Positions 1 to 7,802 of a stretch of 64,000 nt of DNA are shown in pieces. The stretch's first letter is position 1; every line of letters begins with the position of its first letter. The notes under the pieces were generated by a model that did not search any database, was not told the origin of the DNA, and worked only from the letters and a program-made list of their open reading frames with translations. The position numbers and the translations under genes were made by a program. Location: the NCBI RefSeq assembly GCF_000411295.1, contig NZ_KE150421.1:1883451-1947450 (forward strand), read 5' to 3'. Source of the DNA: Paenisporosarcina sp. HGH0030 (GTDB lineage Bacteria; Bacillota; Bacilli; Bacillales_A; Planococcaceae).

Positions 1-136
1 GAAGTTTTTGCGACATTCTGTCACCTTGTTCTGCACGAAGCTGGACCTTCATCCTATTTACTGCTGTGAGTGCCGTTTCACTACCTGAAAAGAAAAACGA
101 CAACATTAAACTAATGGCTAAACCTATAAATTCCAT
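1..136 (-). CDS. CNNM/HlyC-type membrane protein, N-terminal fragment
   Basis: Only the first 45 codons lie in the window; the gene runs off the left edge. The protein starts MEFIGLAISLMLSFFFSGSE and continues TALTAVNRMKVQLRAEQGD. A first membrane helix followed by FSGSETALTAVNR is the classic start of the CNNM (DUF21) domain found in hemolysin C/CorC-like Mg2+ transport proteins. The ATG at 134-136 follows GGAGG with about 10 nt spacing. In the full-length family the CNNM domain is followed by CBS and CorC_HlyC domains, which cannot be checked here. It is divergent from the dipeptidase gene at 301. Confidence 0.75.
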   Translation of the reverse strand, partial: MEFIGLAISLMLSFFFSGSETALTAVNRMKVQLRAEQGDRMSQKL

Positions 137-300
137 TAACCGTGTTTCCTCCTATATGAGTCAAAAGTTTCGCTCAATTTTTAGTAGCCTTATCATAGCA
201 TATTCCGAAATCCCATGTCTCATTTCCAATATATATAACTATCAATAGAATATGATATACTATTTCCATTCTCGAAATTTTGTGAAAAGAGGGATTCCCA

Positions 301-1698
301 TTGAGTCATTTACAATCATTGAACACATATTTTGAAACGAAGCGTGAAGAGCATTTAGACGAATTAAAACAGTTTCTGCGCATTCCAAGTATTAGTGCAT
401 TATCTGATCACAAAGATGACATGAAAACTGCTGCAGAATGGTTAGCTGAATCAATGAAATCAGTAGGTCTGGAAAATGTTTCAATCGATGAAACCAAGGG
501 TCATCCTGTTGTATATGCAGATTGGCTGCATGCAGAGGGGAAGCCGACTCTTTTGATTTATGGACATTATGACGTACAACCAGTTGACCCTTTGAACTTG
601 TGGGAATCCGAACCTTTCAATCCTCAAGTTCGTGACAATAAACTTTTTGCACGCGGCGCAAGTGATGATAAAGGACAAGTATACATGCATGTTAAAGCCG
701 TGGAAGCATTGATGCAAACTGAAGGTACTCTTCCTGTGAATGTGAAATTCTGTATCGAAGGTGAAGAAGAAATCGGTAGCCCGAATTTACCTGAATATGT
801 CTTGGCAAATACTGAAAAACTTGCGGCTGATATTATTGTCATTTCAGACACAGGTATGCAAGGACCAGGTAAACCAGCTGTTTGTTACGGCTTGCGCGGC
901 TTAACAGGTGTTCAGATTGAAGTGAAAGGTGCGAAAAGTGACCTTCATTCCGGTCTATACGGGGGCGGCGTACAAAATGCAATTCACGCACTGGTCGAAG
1001 TGCTGGATTCTTTCCGTGATGCAGAAGGAACGATTCTAGTAGAGGGCTTCTATGATAACGTTCGCGCAATAACAGATGAGGAACGTGCTGCCTATGCAGA
1101 ACTGGACTTTAATGAAGAAGCTTTAAAAGAAGAACTTGGTGTGGATGCCTTATTTGGTGAAAAAGGATTTACACATTTAGAACGTACGTGGGTGCGACCT
1201 ACTTTGGAAATCAATGGCGTTTTCGGTGGATTCTCTGGTGAAGGGATTAAGACGGTACTTCCTGCAGAAGCAGGAGCCAAAATTACATGTCGTTTGGTTC
1301 CCGATCAAGATCCTGATGAAATCGTTGAGAAATTAACGGCACATATTGAAAAGCATAAACCAGTTGGGGTAACAGTTGAAGTTACGGAGTTTGATAAAGG
1401 AAAACCATTTATCACACCTTTCGACCATCCGGCGATTCAAGCAGCTGGCCGTTCATACGAAAAAGTATATAATGTGCCAACTGCTTATGTCCGTGGTGGA
1501 GGCTCAATTCCGATTGTCGCTGCTTTTGATGAAATTCTAGGATTACCAGTCGTTCTTATGGGCTTCGGACTTGCTTCTGAAAATTTCCATGCACCAAATG
1601 AGCATTTCCATTTGGAAAATTTCGATCAAGGTCTACGAGTAATTGGCGATTACTATCATGAAATTGCACAATTCACTGCACAAGATTTGAAGAAATAA
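301..1698 (+). CDS. M20 family dipeptidase
   Basis: A 465-residue zinc peptidase of the M20 (ArgE/DapE/carnosinase-like) family, probably cytoplasmic and cleaving dipeptides. The zinc and catalytic motifs are in order: GHYDVQP (H89, D91), GASDDKGQ (about D122), EGEEEIGS (E155-E157), the HSGLYGGG dimerisation-domain motif, and the late FHAPNEHF histidine. The length matches the family. The start is TTG at 301, preceded by AGAGGGA; no ATG fits the conserved N-terminus better. An extended -10 (TGATATACT) ends near 261. It is a single-gene unit convergent with the nitroreductase gene, sharing a terminator. The exact substrate cannot be told from sequence. Confidence 0.93.
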   Translation: MSHLQSLNTYFETKREEHLDELKQFLRIPSISALSDHKDDMKTAAEWLAESMKSVGLENVSIDETKGHPVVYADWLHAEGKPTLLIYGHYDVQPVDPLNLWESEPFNPQVRDNKLFARGASDDKGQVYMHVKAVEALMQTEGTLPVNVKFCIEGEEEIGSPNLPEYVLANTEKLAADIIVISDTGMQGPGKPAVCYGLRGLTGVQIEVKGAKSDLHSGLYGGGVQNAIHALVEVLDSFRDAEGTILVEGFYDNVRAITDEERAAYAELDFNEEALKEELGVDALFGEKGFTHLERTWVRPTLEINGVFGGFSGEGIKTVLPAEAGAKITCRLVPDQDPDEIVEKLTAHIEKHKPVGVTVEVTEFDKGKPFITPFDHPAIQAAGRSYEKVYNVPTAYVRGGGSIPIVAAFDEILGLPVVLMGFGLASENFHAPNEHFHLENFDQGLRVIGDYYHEIAQFTAQDLKK

Positions 1699-1707
1699 GA
1701 CCATAAG

Positions 1708-1750
1708 AAAATCCCGGTTCTCGCAATCACTGCGAAGAACCGGGATTTTT
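1708..1750. terminator. bidirectional intrinsic terminator
   Basis: A long stem (AAATCCCGGTTCT pairing with AGAACCGGGATTT) with T-rich flanks on both strands sits between the convergent dipeptidase and nitroreductase genes. Confidence 0.9.
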
Positions 1751-1757
1751 TTAGTTT

Positions 1758-2336
1758 TTAGTCGTTTGAACCGAAAAATGTAACGAATTCCTCAACATCT
1801 TTGCGTGGTCTTGCTTTTGGCATTTCATCGAAATATCCAAACTGCAACATGCTGATGATGCGCTCACCTTGTTTAACCCCTAGTGCTTCACGGAATTTTG
1901 GAGCATCAATGAATGGCGGAGTTTTCCAACATGAACCGATTCCCAAATCCCAAGCAAGCAGTTGAGCATTTTGGATATAACAACTTGTAGCTGCATAGTC
2001 TTCCAACCGTTCTTTTTGACGGACGTCTTCATTAACAATGACAAATGCATATGCCCCTGGGGTAGTGAATTTCTTCATTTGTTTCGTTAACTCGTCTTCA
2101 GAAAGATCTTTCCATTTTGTTACGCCAAACTCTCGCAACACTGTATGTAGTTCATTCAATTCTTTCCCACAAGCGACAACCAATCTCCAAGGCTCACGAT
2201 TTCCGTGATTTGGTGCCCATTTAGCTTCATCCAAAACTGTCATTAATGTTTCGCGTTCCACAGGTTGTCCGTTGAAATTTTTGACCGAGCGACGTTGAAG
2301 TATTGCTTCGCGTACTGATAAAGATTGTTCATTCAT
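1758..2336 (-). CDS. nitroreductase family protein (YdjA-like)
   Basis: A 192-residue FMN-dependent oxidoreductase of the nitroreductase superfamily, likely a cytoplasmic NAD(P)H-dependent reductase. The N-terminus has the FMN-phosphate binding RRSVKNF motif, then WAPNHGNREPWRLVV, a strong match to the compact nitroreductases resembling E. coli YdjA and B. subtilis YodC/YfhC. The central SCYIQNAQLLAWDLGIGSCW segment is the usual dimer-helix region. The length is typical. The substrate is unknown. It is transcribed alone on the minus strand and shares a terminator with the dipeptidase gene. Confidence 0.88.
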   Translation of the reverse strand: MNEQSLSVREAILQRRSVKNFNGQPVERETLMTVLDEAKWAPNHGNREPWRLVVACGKELNELHTVLREFGVTKWKDLSEDELTKQMKKFTTPGAYAFVIVNEDVRQKERLEDYAATSCYIQNAQLLAWDLGIGSCWKTPPFIDAPKFREALGVKQGERIISMLQFGYFDEMPKARPRKDVEEFVTFFGSND

Positions 2337-2365
2337 GTGTGTAAGTTCCCCTTTTCACCAAATAG

Positions 2366-2700
2366 TTAAAACCAAAAGTGTGCGATATCACCTAAAATAA
2401 TTACGTGGAAAATCTGATCGACCATAATGCTGAGCCATTTGGCTTCCTGGCCTTCTGTTCTCATGATTTGTTTAACCCACCATGCAACAAATAAACGACT
2501 GTCCAAAAATAAATGACTTAAGAACAGTAGAGTGATTGCACCCATTAGCAACAAACCAACTCCTAAGTGTGCAACAGCAGTTACAGACATTATAAAACGA
2601 CAGAATGAACCAATAAAGGAACAGATCGTTGCACGGTTTGGCTCCACAATTTTAAAAATCATCAACTACAGACTATTGTAGCACATGGGATAGACCGAGT
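2366..2700 (-). pseudogene. DUF3307 membrane protein remnant, frameshifted
   Basis: The 99-codon open frame ending at 2366 carries the C-terminal half of a DUF3307-like membrane protein: SHLFLDSRLFVAWWVKQI, then SIMVDQIFHVIILGDIAHFW. The first 30 codons do not fit the family. A neighbouring frame of the same stretch reads VQRSVPLLVHSVVL, which resembles the expected preceding segment, so a frameshift separates the halves. The remaining N-terminus (the usual HLIGDF region) is missing and the sequence abuts an HD-GYP fragment in the opposite orientation. I read it as a decaying gene; a shortened functional protein is possible but less likely. Confidence 0.5.
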
Positions 2701-2715
2701 TGTCATTCCAGATAA

Positions 2716-2982
2716 AAATGGGATGGAAGTGGGTATCCGAACGGATTGAAAGAAAACGAGATTCATATTTACGGAAGAATCACGGCGATCGCTGATGTCT
2801 TCGATGCCTTATCAAGTGAACGGGTTTACAAACGAGCATGGCCCATTGCTAAAATATTAAATTATATAATGGAACAACGCGGGAAACATTTCGATCCGAA
2901 ATTGGTTGATTTGTTTTTCCAAAACGTCGATACATTCTTGGATATTCGTGCTAAATATGCCGGAGAAAGTGAAGGAGACTGA
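2716..2982 (+). pseudogene. HD-GYP domain C-terminal fragment
   Basis: The frame begins abruptly after a stop with KWDGSGYPNGLKENEIHIYG, then RITAIADVFDALSSERVYKRAW. This is the HD-GYP signature region (HHEKWDGxGYP...ADVFDALTS) of cyclic-di-GMP phosphodiesterases, but the upstream half with the metal-binding HD residues is absent and there is no credible start codon. The reading frame is intact to a TGA at 2980-2982, suggesting a recent truncation. It lies head-to-head with the DUF3307 remnant, so a deletion probably joined two broken genes here. Confidence 0.75.
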
Positions 2983-3026
2983 CGATGAGCAAGACTGTTC
3001 CATTTCATGAAGAACGCGAATTTGAG

Positions 3027-3052
3027 GCCTGCGACAAGTCGTAGGCTTTTTT
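3027..3052 (+). terminator. intrinsic terminator after the HD-GYP fragment
   Basis: The stem GCCTGCGAC/GTCGTAGGC (one G-U pair) is followed by six T. A 19-codon ORF with a ribosome binding site (2985-3044) runs into the stem and is probably the remains of a downstream gene. Confidence 0.8.
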
Positions 3053-3186
3053 GTTTGGGGAAAATATGAAGGTGCACGGTTTTGGAACAAAATCACAATC
3101 TTTATTGGTCCTCCCTATTTTAATTGTTATTTCCCAAACCCTGCTTTTCCTTCATAATAGAAAGAAAGCATTTTCGGGGTGTTCGC

Positions 3187-3756
3187 ATGATCATTTATTT
3201 CTTGGCCAGCTATTTAGTGGGCAATATTCTGACCGCCTGGTGGGTAGGGAAATTGTATAAAACCGATTTACGCCACTACAGAAGCGGTAATTTAGGAGCG
3301 CGCAATGCAGGAGCCGTGATTGGCAATTTCGCATTTCTGCTCACTTTTTTAGGTGATGCATTGAAAGGTGTACTGGTAATCTTTGCAGGAAACTATTTCG
3401 GCTTTGCCGAATGGGCAGTGGCAATGGGTGGTCTGTTGGTCATATGCGGACATATCTTTCCTTTTTGGTTGAAAGGTAGAGGCGGAAAAGGCATTGCCAC
3501 TTTCGTCGGAATTGGCCTGACATTCAATCTATTATTTGCATTGACGTTCATTATTGTCTTTTTACTGGTGTTTACGATCATTCGAAGTGCAACACTGAGC
3601 ATGATTATAGCTTATTTTGCGTATATTGGATCAGTAATCTATTTAAATGAACTTCAAAACGCATGGCCAATCGTACTTGCCATACTTCTCATAATGTATC
3701 GACATCGCTTTGACATCAAACAATCTTTGGATGAACAAAAATGGAAACGCTCGTAA
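3187..3756 (+). CDS. glycerol-3-phosphate acyltransferase PlsY-like protein
   Basis: A 189-residue multi-pass membrane protein of the PlsY family, which transfers acyl from acyl-phosphate to glycerol-3-phosphate in phospholipid synthesis. The family motifs are present but altered: SGNLGARNAG (usual SGNIGATN) near residue 34 and GHIFPFWLKGRGGKGIAT for the GHxFPxxLxFxGGKG motif. The ATG at 3187 begins at MIIYFLASYLVGN, exactly where PlsY proteins start, so I prefer it over an upstream ATG at 3124. The divergence suggests a second, paralogous copy rather than the housekeeping plsY. It stands alone between the fossil region and the DegV gene. Confidence 0.85.
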   Translation: MIIYFLASYLVGNILTAWWVGKLYKTDLRHYRSGNLGARNAGAVIGNFAFLLTFLGDALKGVLVIFAGNYFGFAEWAVAMGGLLVICGHIFPFWLKGRGGKGIATFVGIGLTFNLLFALTFIIVFLLVFTIIRSATLSMIIAYFAYIGSVIYLNELQNAWPIVLAILLIMYRHRFDIKQSLDEQKWKRS

Positions 3757-3873
3757 CATTATGAAATGAATAGCTTTATTTCTGTTTAAACCATACACCA
3801 TCGCGAGAAAATACTTTTCATGTTATAGTAATAAATAGTCGAAATTTTTAATTAAAGATAGGGTGTTTACTAG

Positions 3874-4731
3874 ATGTCAAAAAAACCAATTGCATGGGTT
3901 GTGGATAGTACCGCTTATATCAGCGATACACTTGCTGCCCACCCCGATGTACATGTTGTACCATTAGCCATCCATTTTGGACAGGAACAATATGCAGATG
4001 GAATTGATTTAACTTCGGATGAACTTTATGATCGTATTCGGAATGCAGAAGAATTCCCAAAGACTTCACAACCAGCTGCAGGTGAATTTGCCAAACTCTA
4101 TGAACAAATTAGTGAAAACTATGAAGCTATTCTGGCTGTGCATGTATCAGCGAAATTGAGCGGAACGATATCTTCATCCAAAACAGGTGCAGAAATTGCA
4201 GAAGTCCATATGGAATGCGTTGACTCTCTTGCTCTTTCTACAGGCATTACCAAACTTGTAGAACGCGGAATCGTTTTGCAAGAACGTGGAATGAAACTGG
4301 AAGAAATTGCAGCACAACTTCGTAACGAAGTGAAAAACTTGCGCAATTATATTTTAATAGGAAACTTGAACCAACTATATAAAGGCGGACGCATGAATGG
4401 CGTTCAATTTTTCTTGGGAAGCTTATTGCAAGTAAAACCGATCATCCAAATTACTGCAGAAGGTGAATTGAAAGCGTTTGATAAAGTTCGTTCCCAAAAG
4501 AAAGCGCTCAACTACTTAGTCGATAAAGCCGTTGCCGCTTATGAACAGGATAACGTACGTTCGATTGACTTGATGCATGGCAATGTTGCGGAGCAAGCGG
4601 AAGCATTGAAAAACCTGATTCATGAGAAAGTACCCGGCTTGGAAGTTCGCGTAGGTGCCATCAGTTCGGTCCTGGCAGTTCATGCTGGTGAAGGCACAAT
4701 CGCTATATTATGGCACGTACCAGCTGAATAG
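3874..4731 (+). CDS. DegV family fatty-acid-binding protein
   Basis: A 285-residue DegV-family protein. In characterised relatives (FakB) such proteins bind a fatty acid and present it to the kinase FakA. The N-terminus has the VDSTAYIS segment where DegV proteins carry their VDSTxDL motif, followed by TSQPAAGEF (the TSQPS/P motif) and HVSAKLSGTISS, with GGRMNGVQFFLGSLLQVKPI in the second domain. The length is typical. ATG 3874 follows GATAGGGTG with good spacing. No FakA (DAK-domain) gene lies nearby, so the binding partner would be elsewhere. Confidence 0.92.
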   Translation: MSKKPIAWVVDSTAYISDTLAAHPDVHVVPLAIHFGQEQYADGIDLTSDELYDRIRNAEEFPKTSQPAAGEFAKLYEQISENYEAILAVHVSAKLSGTISSSKTGAEIAEVHMECVDSLALSTGITKLVERGIVLQERGMKLEEIAAQLRNEVKNLRNYILIGNLNQLYKGGRMNGVQFFLGSLLQVKPIIQITAEGELKAFDKVRSQKKALNYLVDKAVAAYEQDNVRSIDLMHGNVAEQAEALKNLIHEKVPGLEVRVGAISSVLAVHAGEGTIAILWHVPAE

Positions 4732-4750
4732 AAAAGCGAAATTTTAGTCT

Positions 4751-4826
4751 GTCTCAGGCGCTGGAAGCAAGGGTTCCTTTGCTACAAGTAACCGTAGGAG
4801 CAGATTGGTGCTTGTAGCTAGATATA
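4751..4826 (+). repeat. degenerate copy of a dispersed GC-rich intergenic repeat
   Basis: The stretch ends GTGCTTGTAGCTAGATAT, resembling the GCGCTTGGAGCTAGACAT end of the copies at 13911 and 35115, and starts near GGCGCTGGAAGC. It is too eroded to be sure, but position (intergenic) and orientation of the end motif fit. Confidence 0.4.
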
Positions 4827-4845
4827 GCAAAATGTAAAAGAGTAG

Positions 4846-4875
4846 AAAAACCCTTGGAAAATCCAAGGGTTTTTT
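4846..4875. terminator. bidirectional intrinsic terminator
   Basis: AACCCTTGGA pairs with TCCAAGGGTT, with T runs on both strands, between the convergent DegV and amidase genes. Confidence 0.88.
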
Positions 4876-5363
4876 CATGTGAACGAATCTTTAATATGAA
4901 AGAAAATATACCTCGTATCATCTGAATAAGCCGGTGACGTTGTATAGCGCCAATTCCTTTGGCGTGCGAAAACCGTATGTGCATTGACAAGTGGCTCACC
5001 GTTTTCATTGAAGCCCGTCACGATGGTCGTGTGATCAAATCTGCCGTCACCCTGGAAATCGTAACTGATTACATCTCCAAGTTTCAACTCCCATGCGCTT
5101 GCTACTTTTACTGCCTGTAAACCGGTTCTGGATGTTTCCAAATACCATCGGAGTGCATGTGAGGTACTCCAGCTGAAGCTCCACGTGCCTCCTCTAATCC
5201 ACCACCCTTTATTACGGTTTGGATAGCCACGCATTGGCGCTCCTCCTGCACGCAAGCACTGTGAAATGTAATTCGTGCAATCGACATCAAATACAGGATA
5301 AGCTGGATTATTGGAGTTCCACCATGTATTTGCATAATCCACTGCTGCTTGACGGTTGTATAT
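4875..5363 (-). CDS. amidase-domain (Amidase_6) protein with a possible AUA start
   Basis: A papain-like amidase/CHAP-type domain protein. Seen are [17 protein letters not shown] with the likely catalytic Cys, [33 protein letters not shown] with the likely catalytic His, and PLVNAHT. There is no signal peptide. The first standard start codon is GTG at 5342, with no ribosome binding site. Two in-frame positions fit better: GGAGGG is followed after 6 nt by ATA (5361-5363), reading on as [14 protein letters not shown], which is how this domain begins in relatives; an in-frame TAA lies just upstream. So the start is either AUA or the gene has lost its ATG. I extended to 5363 for that reason. Confidence 0.75.
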   Translation of the reverse strand: MYNRQAAVDYANTWWNSNNPAYPVFDVDCTNYISQCLRAGGAPMRGYPNRNKGWWIRGGTWSFSWSTSHALRWYLETSRTGLQAVKVASAWELKLGDVISYDFQGDGRFDHTTIVTGFNENGEPLVNAHTVFARQRNWRYTTSPAYSDDTRYIFFHIKDSFT

Positions 5364-5390
5364 AGAAATCCCTCCTTACGGAGAGAGTAT

Positions 5391-5640
5391 GTATAAAACG
5401 AAAGAAATAGAAGATTGGAGAGGAATATAGTTGAGAAGAATCGTATTTGGTAGCATCGTGTCGATTGGACATGGAAGACTGTGACTATCCATCATTCTTC
5501 GCAATGGATTCAGACTCGCACTCGCTATTTTTGCCATTCCATTTATCATTCTGTAAGGTATTCCCGTTAGTTATGTGACGATGAGCGGCAGTCTATATGC
5601 GCTTATTTTCATTCCCCTCTCCCCTTAGTTTTACCCCATT
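5391..5640. other. intergenic stretch with eroded coding traces
   Basis: No gene can be supported. A 17-codon ORF after GGAGAGG begins TTGAGAAGAATC near 5431, and further on a plus-strand frame reads FRLALAIFAIPFIIL before a stop, as if a small membrane protein had decayed. I cannot assign it. Confidence 0.3.
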
Positions 5641-5660
5641 AGAAGCTTTTCTGAAGTAAC

Positions 5661-5690
5661 AAAAAACCACTCTTATATTACGAGAGTGGC
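5661..5690 (-). terminator. terminator of the M50 protease gene
   Basis: On the minus strand CCACTCT pairs with AGAGTGG and is followed by six T. Confidence 0.85.
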
Positions 5691-5700
5691 CTTCCGATTA

Positions 5701-6282
5701 TCATTCATAAATAGAATAGAACAAATTCATTACCATATCTATACTGTTTCCGATGAATGGAAACAGTGTACTATCCCCAATCGGTGTCAGAACCACAATT
5801 AAAAACAAAATGGAGCCGTAAGCTTCTAAGGGCACAAGTTTCTCTTGAATTTTAGCAGGAAATAAACTGGAAATGATTCGATACCCGTCCAATGGTGGTA
5901 GTGGTAACAGATTAAATACGCCTAACACTACATTCAACATGACAAAAACATTTAGAAATTCATCCATTGTTTGATTTTGAGGAGAAAAGTAAAAAATGCT
6001 AAACCCAATAAACGCCAGGACAAAGTTACTGAAAGGGCCAACCAAACTAACAATGATGGATTGTATACGTCTCGTTGCGAAATAAGCAGCATTAACTGGA
6101 ACAGGTTTTGCCCAACCAAACCCCGCTATAAAAATCAAAAGTGTACCAGCGATATCCAGGTGTTTTAGTGGATTAAGAGTTACCCTTCCCTGTCTTTTTG
6201 CCGTATCGTCTCCAAATACTGAAGCCATCCAAGCATGCATAAATTCATGCAATGTAAAAGCAATTATCAATGTAATGAGCAC
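5701..6282 (-). CDS. M50 family site-2 protease (YwhC-like)
   Basis: An integral membrane zinc protease that cuts substrates within the membrane. HEFMHAW near the N-terminus is the HExxH zinc site, GFGWAKPVPVN is the conserved beta-hairpin region of this subfamily, and NLLPLPPLDGYR carries the third ligand Asp. Several membrane helices follow. The only standard start in frame is GTG 6280-6282, which would cut into the first helix. Conserved-looking codons extend upstream (EFFAFSLEEIPF) to an ATA at 6319-6321, just after a stop, at the place where relatives have ATG. The ribosome binding site there is weak. The true start is therefore uncertain. Confidence 0.88.
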   Translation of the reverse strand: MLITLIIAFTLHEFMHAWMASVFGDDTAKRQGRVTLNPLKHLDIAGTLLIFIAGFGWAKPVPVNAAYFATRRIQSIIVSLVGPFSNFVLAFIGFSIFYFSPQNQTMDEFLNVFVMLNVVLGVFNLLPLPPLDGYRIISSLFPAKIQEKLVPLEAYGSILFLIVVLTPIGDSTLFPFIGNSIDMVMNLFYSIYE

Positions 6283-6509
6283 AAATGGGATCTCTTCTAA
6301 TGAAAATGCAAAAAACTCTATGTTGTCCGCCCGCTTTCATTTCATTCTTTTTACAGTGAATGAATAGGCACATCATCCATCTTTCACTGTTACACTAATG
6401 TACCATTTCACTCACTGGATTTCACTAACCCTTTTCTATATACGTCCGTTTTTAACAAAATAATCCTCTTATTTTCCCATCACATATAATAAACCCTTTT
6501 TCTTAGGCT

Positions 6510-6755
6510 TAAAATGATATCGTATTCAGCTATTAAATATCGGATTGAATTGAAAGTGATTGTTTTGGCCATGGAATTTCAGAAGCTCGGTGTCAGCCGT
6601 TAGGCAAGCCTTTTTATGCCAACAATGAAAAAGGGTTCGGACTTGGCTTAATGCTAACCTACAAAGTCATTGAACATCATCATGGAAAAGTAACCATTGA
6701 AAGTAAAGTTGGTGCTGGTACCCAAGTCACTTTATCATTGCCGATTTCCAGTTAA
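6510..6755 (+). pseudogene. sensor histidine kinase C-terminal fossil
   Basis: From 6603 the frame reads GKPFYANNEKGFGLGLMLTY and then KVIEHHHGKVTIESKVGAGT before a stop at 6753. This is the G-box end of a HATPase_c domain, closest in style to sporulation-type kinases. Just upstream, in another frame, FQKLG continues the same motif (expected KLGxPFY), so a small insertion/frameshift splits it. The histidine, N box and sensor regions are absent. It is a remnant of a kinase gene that once lay between the M50 and DUF6241 genes. Confidence 0.75.
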
Positions 6756-6768
6756 CATCCACTTAGAA

Positions 6769-6798
6769 AAGGCATTCACGAAAGTGAGTGCCTTTTTT
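6769..6798. terminator. bidirectional terminator
   Basis: GGCATTCAC and GTGAGTGCC form a stem with a GAAA loop and T tracts on both sides, between the kinase fossil and the convergent DUF6241 gene. Confidence 0.85.
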
Positions 6799-7336
6799 AT
6801 TCGTAATATTTTTCAATAAATTGTTTTTCTTCTTCATAACTGAGAATTCCCGTAGCCCTGCCGACAGTCCCTCCCTGCATAGTCCAAATCGTATTGTGAT
6901 CTTTATCTATTTGTGTGAAATCATTTTCCGCCCATCGATTAAGAATACTTATATAACGGCTTTTATTTTGATAATCACCATTTTCTACAACTTCTTTTAA
7001 CCTTGCCACTCTTTCAGCGGTTAGAGGGAGGAACCCCCACTTTTCTTCAGCCTCGATTTTCTGATGACTCATTTGATGAATCACTTGACCGACTTGAAAG
7101 TCAGACATATCCATCGGAAATTCTTCTTCCACTGGCATATCTCTCACTTCTTTAACTTCAATAATTTTCCCGCCATCTTCAGTCGTTTTTACCGTAATGG
7201 TTCCGTCTTTTTTTATGATAGGTACTTCTTGTCCATAAATAGCGTACAGGATAATTCCTACTACAGATAAAAAAGTGAGTATTAACAATACTTTTTGGAT
7301 TTTGGTCAATTTAAATGGTCCGCTAGTTTCCTTCAT
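6797..7336 (-). CDS. DUF6241-like membrane-anchored protein
   Basis: About 179 residues: a short basic N-terminus, one transmembrane helix (KVLLILTFLSVVGIILYAIYG), an acidic linker, and a soluble domain with MSHQKIEAEEKWGFLPLT, ISILNRWAENDF and DKDHNTIWTMQGG. These blocks match my recollection of DUF6241 proteins of Bacillales; the function is unknown and the domain should face outside the cell. I chose the ATG at 7334-7336 because the upstream in-frame ATG at 7348 overlaps the GGAGGGG ribosome binding site itself. It is a monocistronic unit. Confidence 0.7.
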   Translation of the reverse strand: MKETSGPFKLTKIQKVLLILTFLSVVGIILYAIYGQEVPIIKKDGTITVKTTEDGGKIIEVKEVRDMPVEEEFPMDMSDFQVGQVIHQMSHQKIEAEEKWGFLPLTAERVARLKEVVENGDYQNKSRYISILNRWAENDFTQIDKDHNTIWTMQGGTVGRATGILSYEEEKQFIEKYYE

Positions 7337-7468
7337 ATTCCCCTCCATTGAGCCACTGAATAAAAAATTTCAAAAAGGTAATATCTACATTTTACTGTAA
7401 GAAACTTACATCATAAAGGGATTTTTCAGATAATTACGTATAATAGCTACAGTTCTGAAATGAACAAC

Positions 7469-7506
7469 AAAAAAGACTTACTAAATCTGATTCGATTAAG
7501 TAAGTC
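7469..7506 (-). terminator. intrinsic terminator, minus strand
   Basis: GACTTACTT and AGTAAGTC form a stem followed on the minus strand by six T. It lies downstream of the tRNA gene and its own terminator, and upstream of the DUF6241 gene, so it may be a back-up stop. The rest of 7349-7613 is AT-rich without a recognisable gene. Confidence 0.65.
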
Positions 7507-7613
7507 CATATATTAATTTTTTTACCATTTCAATAAAAATACAGCTTATTATGATTACAAAATCAATAATACAGCCCCACAATAATTTCAATATGTTGTT
7601 ATTTTAACAAAAC

Positions 7614-7648
7614 AAAAACCACTCAATCCATTGATATGAGTGGTTTTT
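7614..7648 (-). terminator. terminator of tRNA-Ala
   Basis: CCACTCA pairs with TGAGTGG with T runs on both strands, immediately downstream of the tRNA gene. Confidence 0.85.
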
Positions 7649-7653
7649 ATAGA

Positions 7654-7726
7654 TGGAGTATATCGGGTTCGAACCGACGACCTTCACACTGCCAGCGTGA
7701 CGCTCTCCCAGCTGAGCTAATACCCC
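7654..7726 (-). tRNA. tRNA-Ala (anticodon GGC)
   Basis: The minus strand folds into a complete cloverleaf of 73 nt: acceptor GGGGTAT/ATACTCC (one G-U), D arm GCTC...GAGC, anticodon stem TCACG/TGTGA with loop CTGGCAG (anticodon GGC), and T arm with TTCGAAC. The discriminator base is A; CCA is not encoded (the sequence continues TCT), so it must be added by the CCA enzyme. The gene stands alone with its own terminator. Confidence 0.93.
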
Positions 7727-7802
7727 TTTATCAAAATATTTGGTACAATAATTAGTATATAGCATGATAGTTAGTTGATACAAGAGGCGAGAGGGTGGCG
7801 AA

